From Phoronis australis (lineage: Eukaryota; Phoronida; Phoronidae), in contig NMRA01000012.1 of the NCBI GenBank assembly GCA_002633005.1, positions 1,418,357 through 1,482,356 on the forward strand: a stretch of DNA of 64,000 bases, written 5' to 3'. The translations under genes and the position numbers were made by a program. The notes under the pieces are model-generated. The model did no database searches and was not told the origin of the DNA. It saw only the letters and a program-made list of their open reading frames with translations. Below are positions 41,881-55,000 of the stretch, in pieces (the first letter of the stretch is position 1; every line of letters starts with the position of its first letter).

Positions 41881-44720
41881 GGCACTTAAAAGGTGTCGTG
41901 ACCATGTCTGTACACATGTTTCCCAAAAGTTTACAGGGTCATCGGCAACACGTAGGTATCCAAGTGATTTTCACTTAGCTGCCCGATCAAATCTGTAACC
42001 CTGAGGCAGGTACAAGTCTCACAAAAAACCAACAAAATGTTCAATCTGGACATCCCCCGGGATTATTTTAGAGAAGGTGAAGAGTGAATAATTAAGCCGA
42101 GTTGATGTTTATACATTTTTGACATGAAGCAATACTGCTTTCAAATAGGTGACAAAATATCTTGTTATTGCAGTGACACGGTTCTTTTAAAATTAGAAAT
42201 CGAGCAACACAAATATCTCCTGTGTGAAGTTGCCAGAAGTTGTTTCTACGACAAAACAAGAAAAGGTGGCGCAATTTTTCTTTTCCTTTTAAGACCTTCA
42301 TTTAATGTAAAGTCCCCGGTGCTGTGACTTAGCGTTTAATTATAGACTAACGGAGCTGGAAACTGTGTGTCTAACCATACATGCACCCTGTTAGGCCAGG
42401 TCGAGCTGTCAAGGGCGTATAGACTCTTCAAAGATTATTTTATCTTTTATGTTATGTCAACCAATAGTGCTTTATTTTCAATCATTGTTTCTCAACCAGT
42501 GTTTAAAACTAAATTTGTTTCACTTTTTACACATGACAATTCGTTTCTCTTTGAATAACGAGATGTCTTTTCAAAATAAGATCTATTAAGTAAACAACAT
42601 AAAAACAAGTTCAATTAAATGCGGTCTGCCTCCGCATTAAAAGTAGTACTCGCTCATGCCAGGTCTTATTTTCATTCAAAATTCTTTATTATGATCAAAG
42701 CATTATATTCAAATTGACAAGTTATTGCAGAAAAAATATAATAACTGCACTTCGAGTAATTTCTTTTGAAAATACCAACGAAGGCGCTTTAAATCATTAA
42801 CTTGAGTGTTTTTTCATAAAAGTGGGAAACAGAAAAACATTGCATCCCCTGTCAACTTGAAAATACTAATTGATCTTGTACCCACTGAATGATAAGGCGC
42901 GAGACTGCTGCTGCTGTCCAAGTTTGATTAAAAATTGGTGTTCAAAATAATGCACGTACTGTCCAACAGAGTGTTTTTGATAAAACGTGTTTGATTCAAA
43001 ATTCAGCAATGAAGACCAATGTGTCTAGTTTGACATTCTGCCAACATGATAACTTCTGAAGATGTTAACTTCAAAAATGTAAGTTCACGCTACGTTTGCA
43101 AAAGTCATCCCTTACTAAGTCTTCACTTCAGTCGGACTTTATCACTACCTCAGTTTCTGCACAATCATTGTTTGTACTGGAATTTCACTTCGTTCCAAAG
43201 ATATGCCTTCATAAAATTTGTGTTTACATGCTTGTCAAGTCACGTGTGAAATTACCTGGGAACGCCTCTTTTGTGTATTCTTAAGCCTGGTGGTAAAACT
43301 GAAGTCATAAATTCATGTAGACGCATCGTATCCTGCTCATCTTTTTTTCCAGGCATTGGATCAAGCAGAAGTAAAATGAAGAACGAGGTTTACCTGTCAG
43401 GTATTTTGCACATTTAACTACCACTAGGCACTGCTCGATTTAACTATGTGTCAATATTGTGATGGGTGAGGCATCATCGTCACTATTGGGTAATTACTTA
43501 AAACCTGCTCAGCTGGCTAAAAGCGAGAATCGGATTAAACCGTTTACTCCCATATAACATGTCTCATGATATTCCTTGCCGTGATAGGACTATGTTTCTA
43601 TGGAACCACAGAAACCATCATCGACTCGAGAAAAACTCTTCGGAGTTTAGTGAGATTGGTCATGGCAATATAATCCTATTGTGATAAGGAATATTATGGG
43701 ACGAATTTTGTAAGAGTAAAGGTCTATTGCGTCTTTCAGTTTTCATCCAGATAAACAGGTCGGAATGCAACTTTAACCGATGAACTTCAACTGCACAGTG
43801 AGACCACAGAACCACAATGTTGCTCCGCATGGATAGTGCGTTTTACAGAAAGAACCTATAACATCCCATGTAGTTATTGTTACTGACGGCTGCAACTGTT
43901 CCTTTTATCAGTGGAAAGACTATCTACGTCACACCAGCCTCAAATACAACGCAATCATTTTAACTGATTATGAACACAACGCAGCTAATGAAAATTTAAC
44001 GAATGAATTTGAAATCAGTGTAATGCAACGTCGTTGGTATAGAGTTCTAATCCACAATCTTTACATTACTAGAGGGCGCGCGTGCACTAGTGGCAATAGG
44101 TTAAGCAGCCTCGATTTCGCGAGCTCTTTAATACATGGTGAAATGGCTTTCAGCAGTGCCAACGGAATCTGAGATTGCATGAAAAGGGTGCTTCTACGAG
44201 AGGAAGTAACCATAATCTTATAGAAAGGTAAAGTTTCTGGTTATTTTAACGATTATTCCATATTTACAATACTGATGCCTGTTAACTGAGGTACTGGCCG
44301 ATGTCGACTTCGCGGCAGTCGCCAGTCGGGTTAATCATTGTTTGTTGTGATGTGTGTTACGATACTTGACGTAGCACTCGGGATCTTTTTGTACATCCAA
44401 GCAGTATTATTAATGTTTGGAATGATTTCTAACAGGTTTATCAGTGACAGTTACATCAATCAATGCTGAATGGTTATGTTGTCAACTCGATATTGGTTTG
44501 TGAGGTAAGACTACAATCCAAGCCCAAAGGGTACGTGACAAATATCCATTAAACTATCTATGTACTCTCTATCCTATGTCGTCCGGAAATCTATTACACG
44601 TTGACATAGAAATATGTTTTCACCTGACCTTTGGTTTTTTAGGTTTGAGGACTAGTGCCGTGCAGAGGAGATATCCATCGCTTCTGCAACCGTCCCTGAA
44701 TGGACAGAAATTGGTTTTAA
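40967..44720. other. Gene-poor AT-rich sequence
   Basis: No exon, RNA gene or transposon boundary recognised apart from the GT microsatellite at 41845. The few frames of 60-70 codons show no domain. Confidence 0.5.
41845..41878 (+). repeat. (GT)n microsatellite
   Basis: An uninterrupted run of about 16 GT dinucleotides. Confidence 0.95.
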
Positions 44721-44724
44721 GCAG

Positions 44725-44845
44725 TTGACTGCAGCCAATCAGCAAAATCATCCTATCCGGTGCAGATCTGTTGTCAAAGCCTACTTTCTATATAGGAGAC
44801 AAAGAACAAAGCCTTTGAAAAGAGACAGCTATTTTTAAAGAAAGG
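44725..44845 (+). promoter_or_regulatory. Possible promoter and non-coding first exon for the SLC7 gene
   Basis: GCAGCCAATCAGC (about 44731) precedes CTATATAG (about 44789) by some 55 bp. An exon-like purine-rich stretch ends at a strong donor, AAAG|GTATGTAAG, near 44845. The orientation suits the SLC7 gene 7 kb downstream, whose first recognised coding exon starts with a phase needing an upstream exon. Purely positional inference. Confidence 0.3.
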
Positions 44846-44849
44846 TATG

Positions 44850-46699
44850 TAAGTTGTTTGGTCAATTTACTTATTCATGTCCTTAGCTGTAAGTTGGCAT
44901 AGGGGGATGGGGTTGCAAAATTTGGTGCAACTGAATGTGTGGAAATAACAAGTAATAATGTCCGGGAGATAAAGCATGGTGAGGTAATTCTTAATCTTCA
45001 TGAAGTTCTTTCAAGTTTCATGAAACTGTTTTTCTATCCATTGTAAACCCATACAAATATATCACATTTTCTGAATTTTCAATGACTGAACAGTTTTAAT
45101 TCATGCCTTGGAATGTTGCAAGTTGTTTATAAATTCATGTGACTGCCATTTTTGTTAAAATTGCATTCTTGCTGTTAACATACGAGTGAGATCGCATTTG
45201 AGCATACTATTCTTACTGCCATTACGCAAGCCTTAGGACTTTTAATTACGATTAAACAACAGAAAGATTATCCATCATTTTAAAAACTGAACCCAAGTCT
45301 TCATATCTTCTAAGAGAAGCAGTTCCCTCAGCCTTAGACCATAAGTGTGCTTGACAGACCCATGAATTTGTAATGGGTGTTTAAAATTGCTGAAAGTATT
45401 AAGAATCAAAAGGCTTGAAAATGGGTAATAAAAGTTTAAAGTTGTCTCAAATAACTTGCATATTTTGCAGACAAGGTATGCGTTTGAAGAATTATTATGG
45501 CTAGAAATGAAAAATAAAGACGCATTTCTATACAAATCAATACTTATTATATTGTATACACCCTTGATTTCTGGAAACAGTAATTATTTAATTCTGTGTG
45601 AAATTGTAAAGCAGTTACCATCATGTTTTTGAAGAACAAGGGCAACATTTTTGACCCAACCTAATGTACTTAATTATTCATGTTTCAATATTTGTTCCAG
45701 GTTCAGTGACACTTTTGAGGCCACTTCAAGCCGCTACATAGACAAGCTTTGTTACTCCTTTCTCTTCCCACCGCATGTCGTCCACATACCAGCAATACTG
45801 CATGGCACAATGTACAGTGGCCCTGGAGAAATGTGAATCGCAGTACCATAAGAAAATGTGCCAATGAATTGTGTGTGAAGAGGAACTATATCTGACTATT
45901 ACACCAGCCAGCATCGTTGGCGAGGATGCCCTTTCATATGCAATGAGTCATGTGTGGGCAACAATGGCTTATTTCCTTTCCTGGAAGAAACATGAGGGAC
46001 TGAAGCTAAAGAAGACCTAGTAACACTCTGGTCTAGTTCAGAGTCACATTTTGGGCACAAAGCGAGTCAAGTGATATGATGTTGTGTTTACCTTCAAGGA
46101 TCTAATTGTGGACGTTATCGAGGCTGAATGAGGTTACATGAAGGAAAGCCACGTGCCGCAACTGCACCTTTTTTACAAGCGCTTCTATAGGCCATTGAAA
46201 CTCGATCCCAATGAAATGAAAACCAAAAGCACCTGGTATAAATACCTGTGCTTTCTCACTGAGTGACATTATCTTTTCCTTTCAGAAGAAAGGCTTAATA
46301 CTAATGGTATATAATCCAATTTGGTACACATTATGTGGAAATGACATTCAGTGACTGCATCGATTGTCTTATTGTCAGTAAAAAGCCCAGTTAATGTTAC
46401 ACTTTGATGACCGAATAAATTTTTCATCAACCGGCAAGTTTGTCGCTAATTATTCAAACCACAATATTTCTTCAGTTTTAAATCCCCATACTGTGCAGTT
46501 GTGCTGGTTTTTTATCAAGCTGAAGTGATCACCGATTACGCTTGCGAATTATCATAAACAATAATCAGTGTATTTAAAAACAAAAAAACAAAATGGCAAA
46601 CTGAACAACCACACACATACAAAGGAACATTATTTGTTAAAAACAATTGTAATTTCCCCAATGCAACAGAGTCCATAACCAGGACTATCAAAGGCTGAC
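44850..46699. other. No gene recognised
   Basis: 45651-45836 is open on + after an acceptor-like TTCCAG (45700), but has no domain and no donor. The downstream stretch to 46290 has stops in every frame. Confidence 0.4.
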
Positions 46700-47660
46700 T
46701 TTCTGAATTGAGAGGTTCAGTTCTTTGTCGAAATGTAAAATAGACGGCAAGGCGGCTGGTTTCAGTCGTTTTCTCTCACCTGTAACAGAATAGTCAGAGA
46801 AATATTAGCAAATCATAAAAGACAACACAAGACAAAACTACTTTTGTAAGGCAAAACATATTTGACACTTCATCTTCATGTTTATATGTAGAAACTAATC
46901 AACTTTGTACCCAAGCCTTATTTAAGATTTGAATTAAAATATGTGAAACAGGTTAAAAGTGATTTAAGAATGTGTATTTTTCCTGACACATAAAATGTGT
47001 TTCTGATCTCAACAAATAAAATTCATTCTAGGTGTCAATATTTATTTCCGTGCAATGTTAGCTCATTCATGTTAATTTGGTAGCTATGATCTGGTAGTCC
47101 TGGGGGTGGGGTCCGCTATAAAATAAGGAAACTCGATCATCTAGAAAATTTTATTGGACATATGATAGTTTTGAAGAGTAACTGCTGTGAAAAAAAAACC
47201 CTTGGCTTCTGAGTGGCACGTCCCATACACCTCTTATTTTGGGAGCACTCCCACCCAGCACAATGTATGTGAATATGTTCTGCTAGCCGTTCCAGGTGAG
47301 TTTCTGAAGAGAAACACATAGTTGCACTGAATAAACTCGTTATTCAGTGGGCTAACTGCTGGGGATAACATCAGTAAGCGATGTCGATAGAAACTAATTG
47401 CTAAAAACTTACCAAGTACCGTGATTATGTAGTCTTTCAATGGAAACGCATAGAGCACACACAAGGGGCGTGAGGCTTCGGTATCAACACATTTTTTCTC
47501 ACTTGGTTGACCATTTTGACCGCAATTCTCCATGCCTGTAGTAACCTTAGGTCTTTTGGGAACTTGTGACCACCTCTCGAGGATTTGTCCCCGGGAAAAT
47601 AGCAATAATAAGGCTCAGCGCGACGACATATCTTGATTACAATTCCGTCTTTATACCAGC
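46700..47660 (-). pseudogene. Broken THAP-domain gene
   Basis: On the - strand, frame A has YYCYFPGDKS, GGHKFPKDLRLLQAWRIAV and CVCSMRFH (47440-47610). Frame B continues LKDYIITVLG to a donor GTAAGT at about 47411. A second exon opens after CTGTTACAG at about 46781, reads ERKRLKPAALPSILHFDKEL and stops. Joined in order these are the parts of one THAP finger (KFPKD..AW, VCS-HF, RLKP-A-PSIL), but the frame must shift after VCSMRFH and again near the start, so the copy is not functional. Upstream on the same strand lie TATAAAG (about 47653) and GCGCATGCGT (about 47665), promoter-like. Confidence 0.55.
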
Positions 47661-47885
47661 GACGCATGCGCAATTCAATCACCACTAGTACAGCAGCGAC
47701 GCTTCGCCTAATAATCCCACTGGAACCTGTTTCTCGAAGACCTTTGCACATCTAAACGGACTGAGCGTTCTATTACAGTTTGTACAAACCCATGTGAAAT
47801 ACTGAGCCAGGTTACTGAAATATTTTAAAAAACAGAACGAGTAGGGCTACTTATAACAAGGCGTTTATAATCGATGAAACTGCTG

Positions 47886-49868
47886 TAATACTCCGTAAAA
47901 TGTAACAATTACATAGTATCTTGCTAGGCCTCTTTTAAAATGTAAGCTGATATGCCCATCTTGCAGAGTATTACTTAATTCTATCTATTTACGTCATAAT
48001 AAATGACATTATTCGCAACCCTCCTCTTGTTTTACTCTGCAACATAGCTCGTGGCGTACCCCGGGCAAAATAGATTACCATAAATGTAATTGTTACAATT
48101 TACGTCAAATGCACATGCGAGAATGTACCATTGTTACATTTTACGAAAGCGGCGTCATATTTCATGAGTTTGCATGGTATTTGTCACACGGAGGAAAACG
48201 GTTCACACAGTTAACGCCTTCTTTCTTGGATTGTTTGAATAAAGTTCTATCAAATGTTCTAGCTCAAATTTGTAGATGTGTGCTTTCCATTTTTTAACAT
48301 GAGAAGTTTCTTGGTATAGTCAAAAATGCACCACACATAATTTCAACTCCAGGATCAGGAGGTTTCAGTCACTAGGATTTCGACACGTTGTTGAGTCGCT
48401 ATACATTTTTATTGTCATGCTGCCCAGTTGTCCCACACCATATTTAGTTACTTTTGCTACTTTTGTCTGGCTCGCTCACCCTCCCTTGGGTGGACGGATG
48501 CATCCTTCTGCTGCATCTGTAGCAGATTGTCACCCACCTTTACAGATCAACGTATTTTATAACTTTTGTTTTTATCGATATCTGTAGTAGTTTAGTTTAG
48601 TTATATATGACCTTTTATACCACAATATTAGCTTCAAATGGCAGATACAACCGTGTAATAACCCATAAAGTTATCTGACTAGTGAGATAACGTTTTGGCG
48701 GGAGACCGAGGACGGAGTCGAACCCGGAACCCTGGAGTTGCTGGTCGCCGACTTTACCACTACACCACGTAGCGACTGAAGTCATCAAGACTGAAAATAG
48801 AATACTTAAATGAGCACGCGCAATAATCCCATGTTCAACAAACCGCATTGTACTGTACTTATACGCTACGAAAAATAAGACACATAATTTCCATAAAAAT
48901 GATATCTTAATTCAGTGAAATTTCTGTCTCATGTCCTCTTACATGTAAATCACCGATCTCCAGTTTGAATGCGGGTATCGTGTCGTCAGGATCTTTGACT
49001 TGAGAATTACATTCAGTTACCAGTGGTAACCTACTTTAGCTGACGATAATTTCCCGGTCGAAGCTTAGCATGAAAAAAACGTGGTAAACCTTAATTTATA
49101 AATTCAATTTATTTCTATCATATTTAAGTTTTCAATTGGTTTTGAGTAAAACCATTATTTGACAAAAATAGCCCGGCTTTTCTTAAAAGGTCACGGCCTC
49201 CGACCCCGGGCCTCTAACATAGAAATTAGTTACAAAGCCGTGGAGAGTCAGAAAAGGTAAATCGATTCATTGCAATGTTTCTCGTTTAGTATGTGGTATA
49301 AATAGATTATTACATGTTCTCAGGCGTTATCCCTCTTATCTAGAGCCCTCGTGGATTTTGGAGAATTATCGCCCTCTGGGTAGCCAAATTCATGCCTTGT
49401 CAGCCCGGAGGGCATGCCTATAGAAGAGGTAAACGAAAAGTGCCGACCAATCGGTGTTTTTTCACAGCAAAAATATGCTCTCCAAAATGGTGCCATTTTC
49501 GACAAAATACTATCGAAAAGGGTGCCTTTTCTGAATTTTTGGAACAGAACTGTGCGAAAATGAGAATATTATTTTACAAAAAATTAGTCACTTTTTTGTC
49601 CGAGCCCACTTTCTAAACGGGTATGTGTCCAATTTTTTCGGGCGGCACCGCACGTCCAAAAATACTTGTGTACTCCCCGGCTGTGTCAGTTACCACTTGC
49701 TCATAATTGTGGTCATTTTCTTTGTAATTTGACGTTGGTGTCGTAAAATGTAACAATGGTACATTTCTCGCATGTGCATTCGACGTAAAACAACTTGTTA
49801 CATTTTAGGAGAAGCTTAGTAACGTAAAATGTAACAATGACGAAATTATTACATTTTACGGCGTATCA
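47886..49868. mobile_element. DNA transposon with TAAAATGTAACAA repeat-rich inverted ends (copy 2)
   Basis: Left end TAATACTCCGTAAAATG, right end CATTTTACGGCGTATCA, flanked by CTGCTG on both sides (47880-47885, 49869-49874), a clean 6-bp duplication. The right 130 bp (49740-49868) is the reverse complement of the left end of the copy at 8857, including its motif order. It contains the uninterrupted TTAA site (48213-48216), equivalent to the nested insertion in copy 1, and a SINE. No transposase recognised. Confidence 0.8.
48612..48777 (-). repeat. tRNA-derived SINE
   Basis: On the - strand a tRNA-like head (48777 down to about 48700) has an A box TGGTGTAGTGG (48758-48768) and a perfect B box GGTTCGACTCC (48714-48724). 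It is followed by a tRNA-unrelated body with a near-palindromic CTAGTGAGATAAC region and TGGTATAAAAGG. The body recurs at 13722. The head does not fold as a full tRNA by eye and continues into the body, so a SINE is preferred to a tRNA gene. Confidence 0.7.
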
Positions 49869-49874
49869 CTGCTG

Positions 49875-51000
49875 TCAACATTTTTTAAACCGACCTGATG
49901 ATGTTACGCTAAGGCAGTGTCCCTCGATAAATGTAGAAAGCCACACCCCAGCAACCACCTGCATTCTCTTATGCCGTAGTAAGATATTAGGCTTGTGTTG
50001 TTTCATCATTTGTGTGGCACTACAGAGCACCACCCACCTACTATTTTCCGCAGTTTATTGTCGAGGTTTTTTGCTAAAATTTTGCGTGATCTTGACTCGA
50101 TTTCGTGACACTGCGTTGATCACTTTACGAGTGCCAAATGACCGATATGGAGACGCCACAAAAGTCAATTAATAATGTTTTTGCCTCGTTAAGGAGTCTG
50201 ACATCAATTTCGTCAGTAAAGGCAAAACGTGTCGAGAGAGCGGAGAATTTCGTCAATTCTATTTTCTGTTTTTGGTCTGATGCGCATGGCAGCGTTGATG
50301 TTGGTGTAGCCTCTGAATTTGCGTGTCCGCATCAAGTAACTTCAAGGATGACGATTAGGTCCTTTTCGTCAAACTTATTAACAAGATTTTATTCTCATAT
50401 CTTAGAACACAACTCATTCAAAATCCCAGTTCTTACTTTTCCTTAAATTTTCGTTCAGTAACTGGAAGCAGCTAGCAATTCTATCACGAATTGACGACTG
50501 TGTCCTTGAGCAAAGCACTGAAACTGCATTGTTCCAGTCGACTTGGTTGTTTAAAATGAGTACCACCATGACTGGGGAATGACCAGGAGGAGTTGACAGG
50601 CTCTGGCACTCACACACGTAAAGCGTTAGTGACAGGCCCCATGACCCCATGAAGGTTTGCTTTACGGAAGGTGTAATGCAAGCACGTTAAACACGACTGT
50701 GATATATTCGAGGGCACGAAGTCATGTTTAGATTGCAAGGAAAAGAAAAAAGTGTAACTGATGTGGTACATTTGACTTAGGTTGTGTTCTTTTGTGCAAT
50801 GGGTGGGAATAAGCGGAAGCAGGGTCAGGTTAGGTAGTTTGTCAATAACCAGATTTGCCTGGTAAAGATATCCCGCCCAGGAAATTTGAAATGGAATTGA
50901 TTTGGATTACATCGGATTATTTGAATCACTATCAAAGGTATCGAGCAGTGTTCATTCATCGTAAATGGGACTTCTCCACTGCTTTCGATCTTTTACTTTG
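49875..51000. other. No gene recognised
   Basis: + frames at 49837-50172 and 50138-50446 have no domain. A 5' coding exon of the SLC7 gene could be here but none stands out. Confidence 0.4.
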
Positions 51001-51011
51001 TCTGTCTCCGA

Positions 51012-51625
51012 AATTGTCCGGCATGTAACAATCGCGCCATGAGTGGAGTGGTACCGAACAAGTTTCAACCGGTTTTGGTGAGTTGGTTTTACTCAACTCG
51101 GAGGTTTGGGCGTGTCCGGCGGTGATAACCCATCACAAGATTTGTCTGGCGAAGTTCGTTCATGACGTATGGTTTTATCAGTGGTTGATTATTTTGCAAC
51201 TGGTTTTATGTGGTTACCTCTTGAGTTGCGCATGATTTAGGTCAGCTGTGGGACCCCATTATATTGTGTCTGGAAGAGACACCCCACCACTAAAATTGTC
51301 TGGCATGTAACAGTTGTGTCATGCGGAGTGATGCTGAAAGTCATGTAGTTGGCTTCAACTTGTTACCTGATGGTTTGATCTAACTTATCTCTGAGGTTTG
51401 GGCCTGTCACTACTGAATTTGTCTAGCAATGTTCTTTTATGATACATGAGGTTATTTTGAATATTTTGCAACCGATTTTATGCTATTACGTCTTGGGTTG
51501 ATCTAGCTCAAATTTGAGACCCCATTATTTTTATCTGACAGGGGCACCCCACCACGTGGATTGATGACAGTTGGTTTCAACCCGTTACCTGGTGGGTTGG
51601 GCTAGCTCAGCTCGAAAGTATCAAA
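51012..51625 (+). repeat. Degenerate tandem repeat of about 270-285 bp
   Basis: Two full units and part of a third: GTC-GGCATGTAACA at 51017 and 51299, TATTTTGCAAC at about 51190 and 51458, GGGACCCCATTAT at about 51250 and GAGACCCCATTAT at about 51508, and CACCCCACCAC at 51280 and 51546. Non-coding, shortly upstream of the first recognised SLC7 exon. Confidence 0.65.
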
Positions 51626-51866
51626 GAAAATTGGTTTCTTCATCATGCCTTAAGTACCTCTAGGATCCCGGTCTACACAAGTTCATTAAACTGATACACT
51701 GATATCGCTAGTGTTACATAACAATCTACAAACATTATGAATGGCCGAAAAGCGAATAGTATTCGACAACCGGATGGAATCGAGGGAGGGGTGCTCCTGG
51801 TATATGATAAAAAGCAAGCTAGCGAGTGAAAACATGAATGGTATTAACACTTCTAAATTGTTTTAG

Positions 51867-52031
51867 GAAATGACGATACATCAACGGAGAAACATCTGCG
51901 ACAGCGCTCAGTTTCAAACGAAGTTATGCCCTCAGAGTCGACGGTTGAATTGGTGTTTGAGAACACAGTGGCGCTGAAAAGAAAAGTTGGGTTACTCAGC
52001 GGAATATCTTTTATTGTGGGAACTATGATAG
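51867..52031 (+). CDS. SLC7 exon a: N-terminus and TM1
   Basis: Acceptor TTTTAG, donor GTACTG. Encodes [20 protein letters not shown], then [17 protein letters not shown]. The out-of-frame ATG at 51870 would be a short upstream frame if the preceding exon is non-coding. Confidence 0.85.
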
Positions 52032-55000
52032 GTACTGAAACTTCTAAAAACACGTACAGTAGTGCACAATGAACGCTTCAATGTGGAACCATAGGTTCGT
52101 GTTTTGAACCAGAATTATACAATTTGTAACAGATTCAACGATTACCGACAGCTGACAGAAAGATAAAAACACCGTTCACAGGTGAGAGAAAGTGCATGTT
52201 AAAATGGATTTTCACTTTTTTCTCTTTAAGAAAACTGCGCCTAAATTCGTTCCAGTACAATTGTCCAAAGTTATTATTCAAGGCGTATGTTACTATGCAT
52301 GTAGCTAGGCATTCCGTTTTACCGCCCTCCTTGTCTTGTACGCGTCCCCGTGGTAGCTTGCAATTTTAATTTTATCTAACGCATGTTCGGCTTCGTCATT
52401 GCTTTCAATTTTCACAAAGAGTGGCCTCTGTTTAGTTGCAAACACATAGTTTGAATTATCACTGTATGGGATGCCTTTTGTCATTGAAATTAGCCACGGT
52501 AATTATGCGTCCACATATTTATATGTGGACGCATTATGCCGTTATCTATGTCCGTCCGTCCGTCCGTGAGGCGTCCGTCCGGCGTCCGGCGTCCGCTGCT
52601 ATATCTCCAAAAACGCCTTGATGCAGGGTCATGAAATTTTGCACATGTGTTCCTTCCATGGATGGGACGGCATGAGCGAACTTTCGGACGGATCCGACTA
52701 CCGGTGTGCCCCCTAGTGGCAATTTTAGTTTTTTACGTTTACCTCTGTATCTTCAAAAGTCCTGAACGAATTTTCTTAAAATTTGGTACATAGGCACCTA
52801 TTAGGGAGATGACGCTATCCTTCCGTTTTCGAATGGATTCGACGTAGTTTGCACCACCTAGTGGCCATTTTTACTATTTCCGTGTCTGTTTTTTTGCGTC
52901 CGCCCCTCTATCAACCAAACCGCTCAAAGAATGATTGTGAAAATTGGCGTGTATGTTTTTACTTTGAAGTGGGCGGCTGACGATGATTTTCCGAAGATTT
53001 CGACTACTGTGGCGCCTCCTAGTGGCAGTTTTGTTTTTTTTTGCGCCTATGGCTGTATCTCCTAAACTGTTCGCAGGATCTTTACTAAATTTAATAAGTG
53101 TATTTGTATGATGTTAACAACGAAGGATGACGACTTCCAGACGGATCTGACTACTGGTGTGCCACCTAGTGGCAATTTTATTTTTTTTACGTTAACCTCT
53201 GTATGTTCAAAGGTCCTCAACGTATTTTAATAAAATTTGGCATACCGACATCTGTTAATGAGATGACGGTATCTCTCCATTTTCAGATGGATTCGACGTA
53301 GTGTGCGCCACCTAGTGGCCATTTTTGCTGTTTTCGACTCTGTTTTTTGGCGTCCACTCGTCTATTAACCAAACCGCTTTCAGGATAATTGTGAAAATTG
53401 GCATGTATGTTTTTACTATAAAGTGGATGGCTGACGACGATTTTCCGATGAGTTCGACTACTGTGGCACCTCCTAGTGGCTGTTTTCTTTGCGCTCATAG
53501 CTGTATCTCCTAAACCGTTCACAGCATCTTTACTTAGTTTAACAAGTGTATTTATATGATGTTGACAACGGACGACAACGACTTTCGGACGGGTCTGACT
53601 ACTGGTGTGCCCCCTAGTGGCAATTTTAGTGTTTTACGTTTGCCAGTCTGTATCTTGAATGTCCTGAACAGATTTTCATAAGATTTTGAATATAGGCATC
53701 TATTGGTGAGACGACGCTATCATCCTGTTTTTGTAAGGAATCGAGGTATTTTGCGCCACCTGGTGGTCATTTTTGCTGGTTTCAAATCTTGTTTTTGGCG
53801 TCCCACCCGACGATCAACCAAATCATTCTAGGTATGGTTTTGAAAATTGGCGTATATGTTTTCAGTGTGAAAAAGGACGTTTGATGATGGCGACTGACTA
53901 CTGTGGTGCCTCCTTGTGGTAGTTTTGTTTTGTTTTGCGCCCATAGCTGTATCTCCAAAACCCACTGCAGGATCTTTATTAAATTTAGTAAGTGAATTTG
54001 TATGAAGATAACAGACCACAACTTTCAGGCGGATCGAACGGACGCTGTGTCCACAAGTGGCAATTTCATTTTGTTGTGTTTTCCTTTGGTTCTCTGGGGT
54101 TCCTTGACAGGATTTTATGAAATATGGCATGTTCCCGTTTTTGGATGGGTTGTACGCCATCTAGTGGCCATTATTATGATACAAATAAATAACCCTAAAC
54201 GCACACCATTTGCAATGCATTCGTGGGCGCATTTCAAAGCTCCGAGCTGCTCTTGTTATACATGTAAGGTATTACTTGGCTGTAAAATGCAAAAATTGAG
54301 ATTGTTTCTGAAATCAACATATAAAGTTCTAATTAGCAATCACATGCAGTTAGTCAACAGTAGGCCTATATTTATGCATGGCATCATATTCACCAGGAGC
54401 ATGATTTCAGAAGGCGACTGAAAATTGAAAAGAATGTGATCGATCAGAGCGTGAAATGGATGGTGATCGGTAAGTGGGGTAGCTGCCGACGGGGAGATGA
54501 CTAGGGAGACCAGTAGACCTAAATCCTTTCTCCATGCGTGCCTCCCAGACCCGCAGTGATATTTACTTTATGAAAAATTTGTCTTTTACAGTGTTTTTAT
54601 GAAAAATTTATTGGTATTTTCAGGATCTGGGATCTTCATATCACCGAAAGGTGTTTTAGAGAACACTGGCTCTGTTGGAACGAGTCTGTGTGTTTGGGCG
54701 GGCTGTGGACTGGTCGCTCTCCTGGGTAAGGTTTTTAGACGAGTTCCCACTTGTGTGCCTAAAGAAACAGATTAAAAGACTACTTCTTGCCACATTTATT
54801 TCGTAACATTACCACAAAGATCGGTGTATTATTGTCTGAGAATTGTCCATCTTTTTCATAGGGTGGCACAAAAATTACAGAAATTTACTTTATGCTTTAG
54901 AATTTTAATGACGGTGGTGTTGGTGAAAATCGCTTTCTAGAGAATTGCGCGGTAGAGAATGAAAATTGCTAAACTCTCATCCCTAACGGGAAACTAGGGA

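Noticed and set aside
48690-48780. A functional tRNA gene on the - strand
   Set aside because: The A and B boxes are good, but the sequence runs on into a repeated body shared with 13722 and no clean acceptor stem was seen, so SINE is preferred.
54002-54421. 139-codon ORF at the end of the tandem array
   Set aside because: It translates monomer DNA, and adjacent monomers do not keep the frame.
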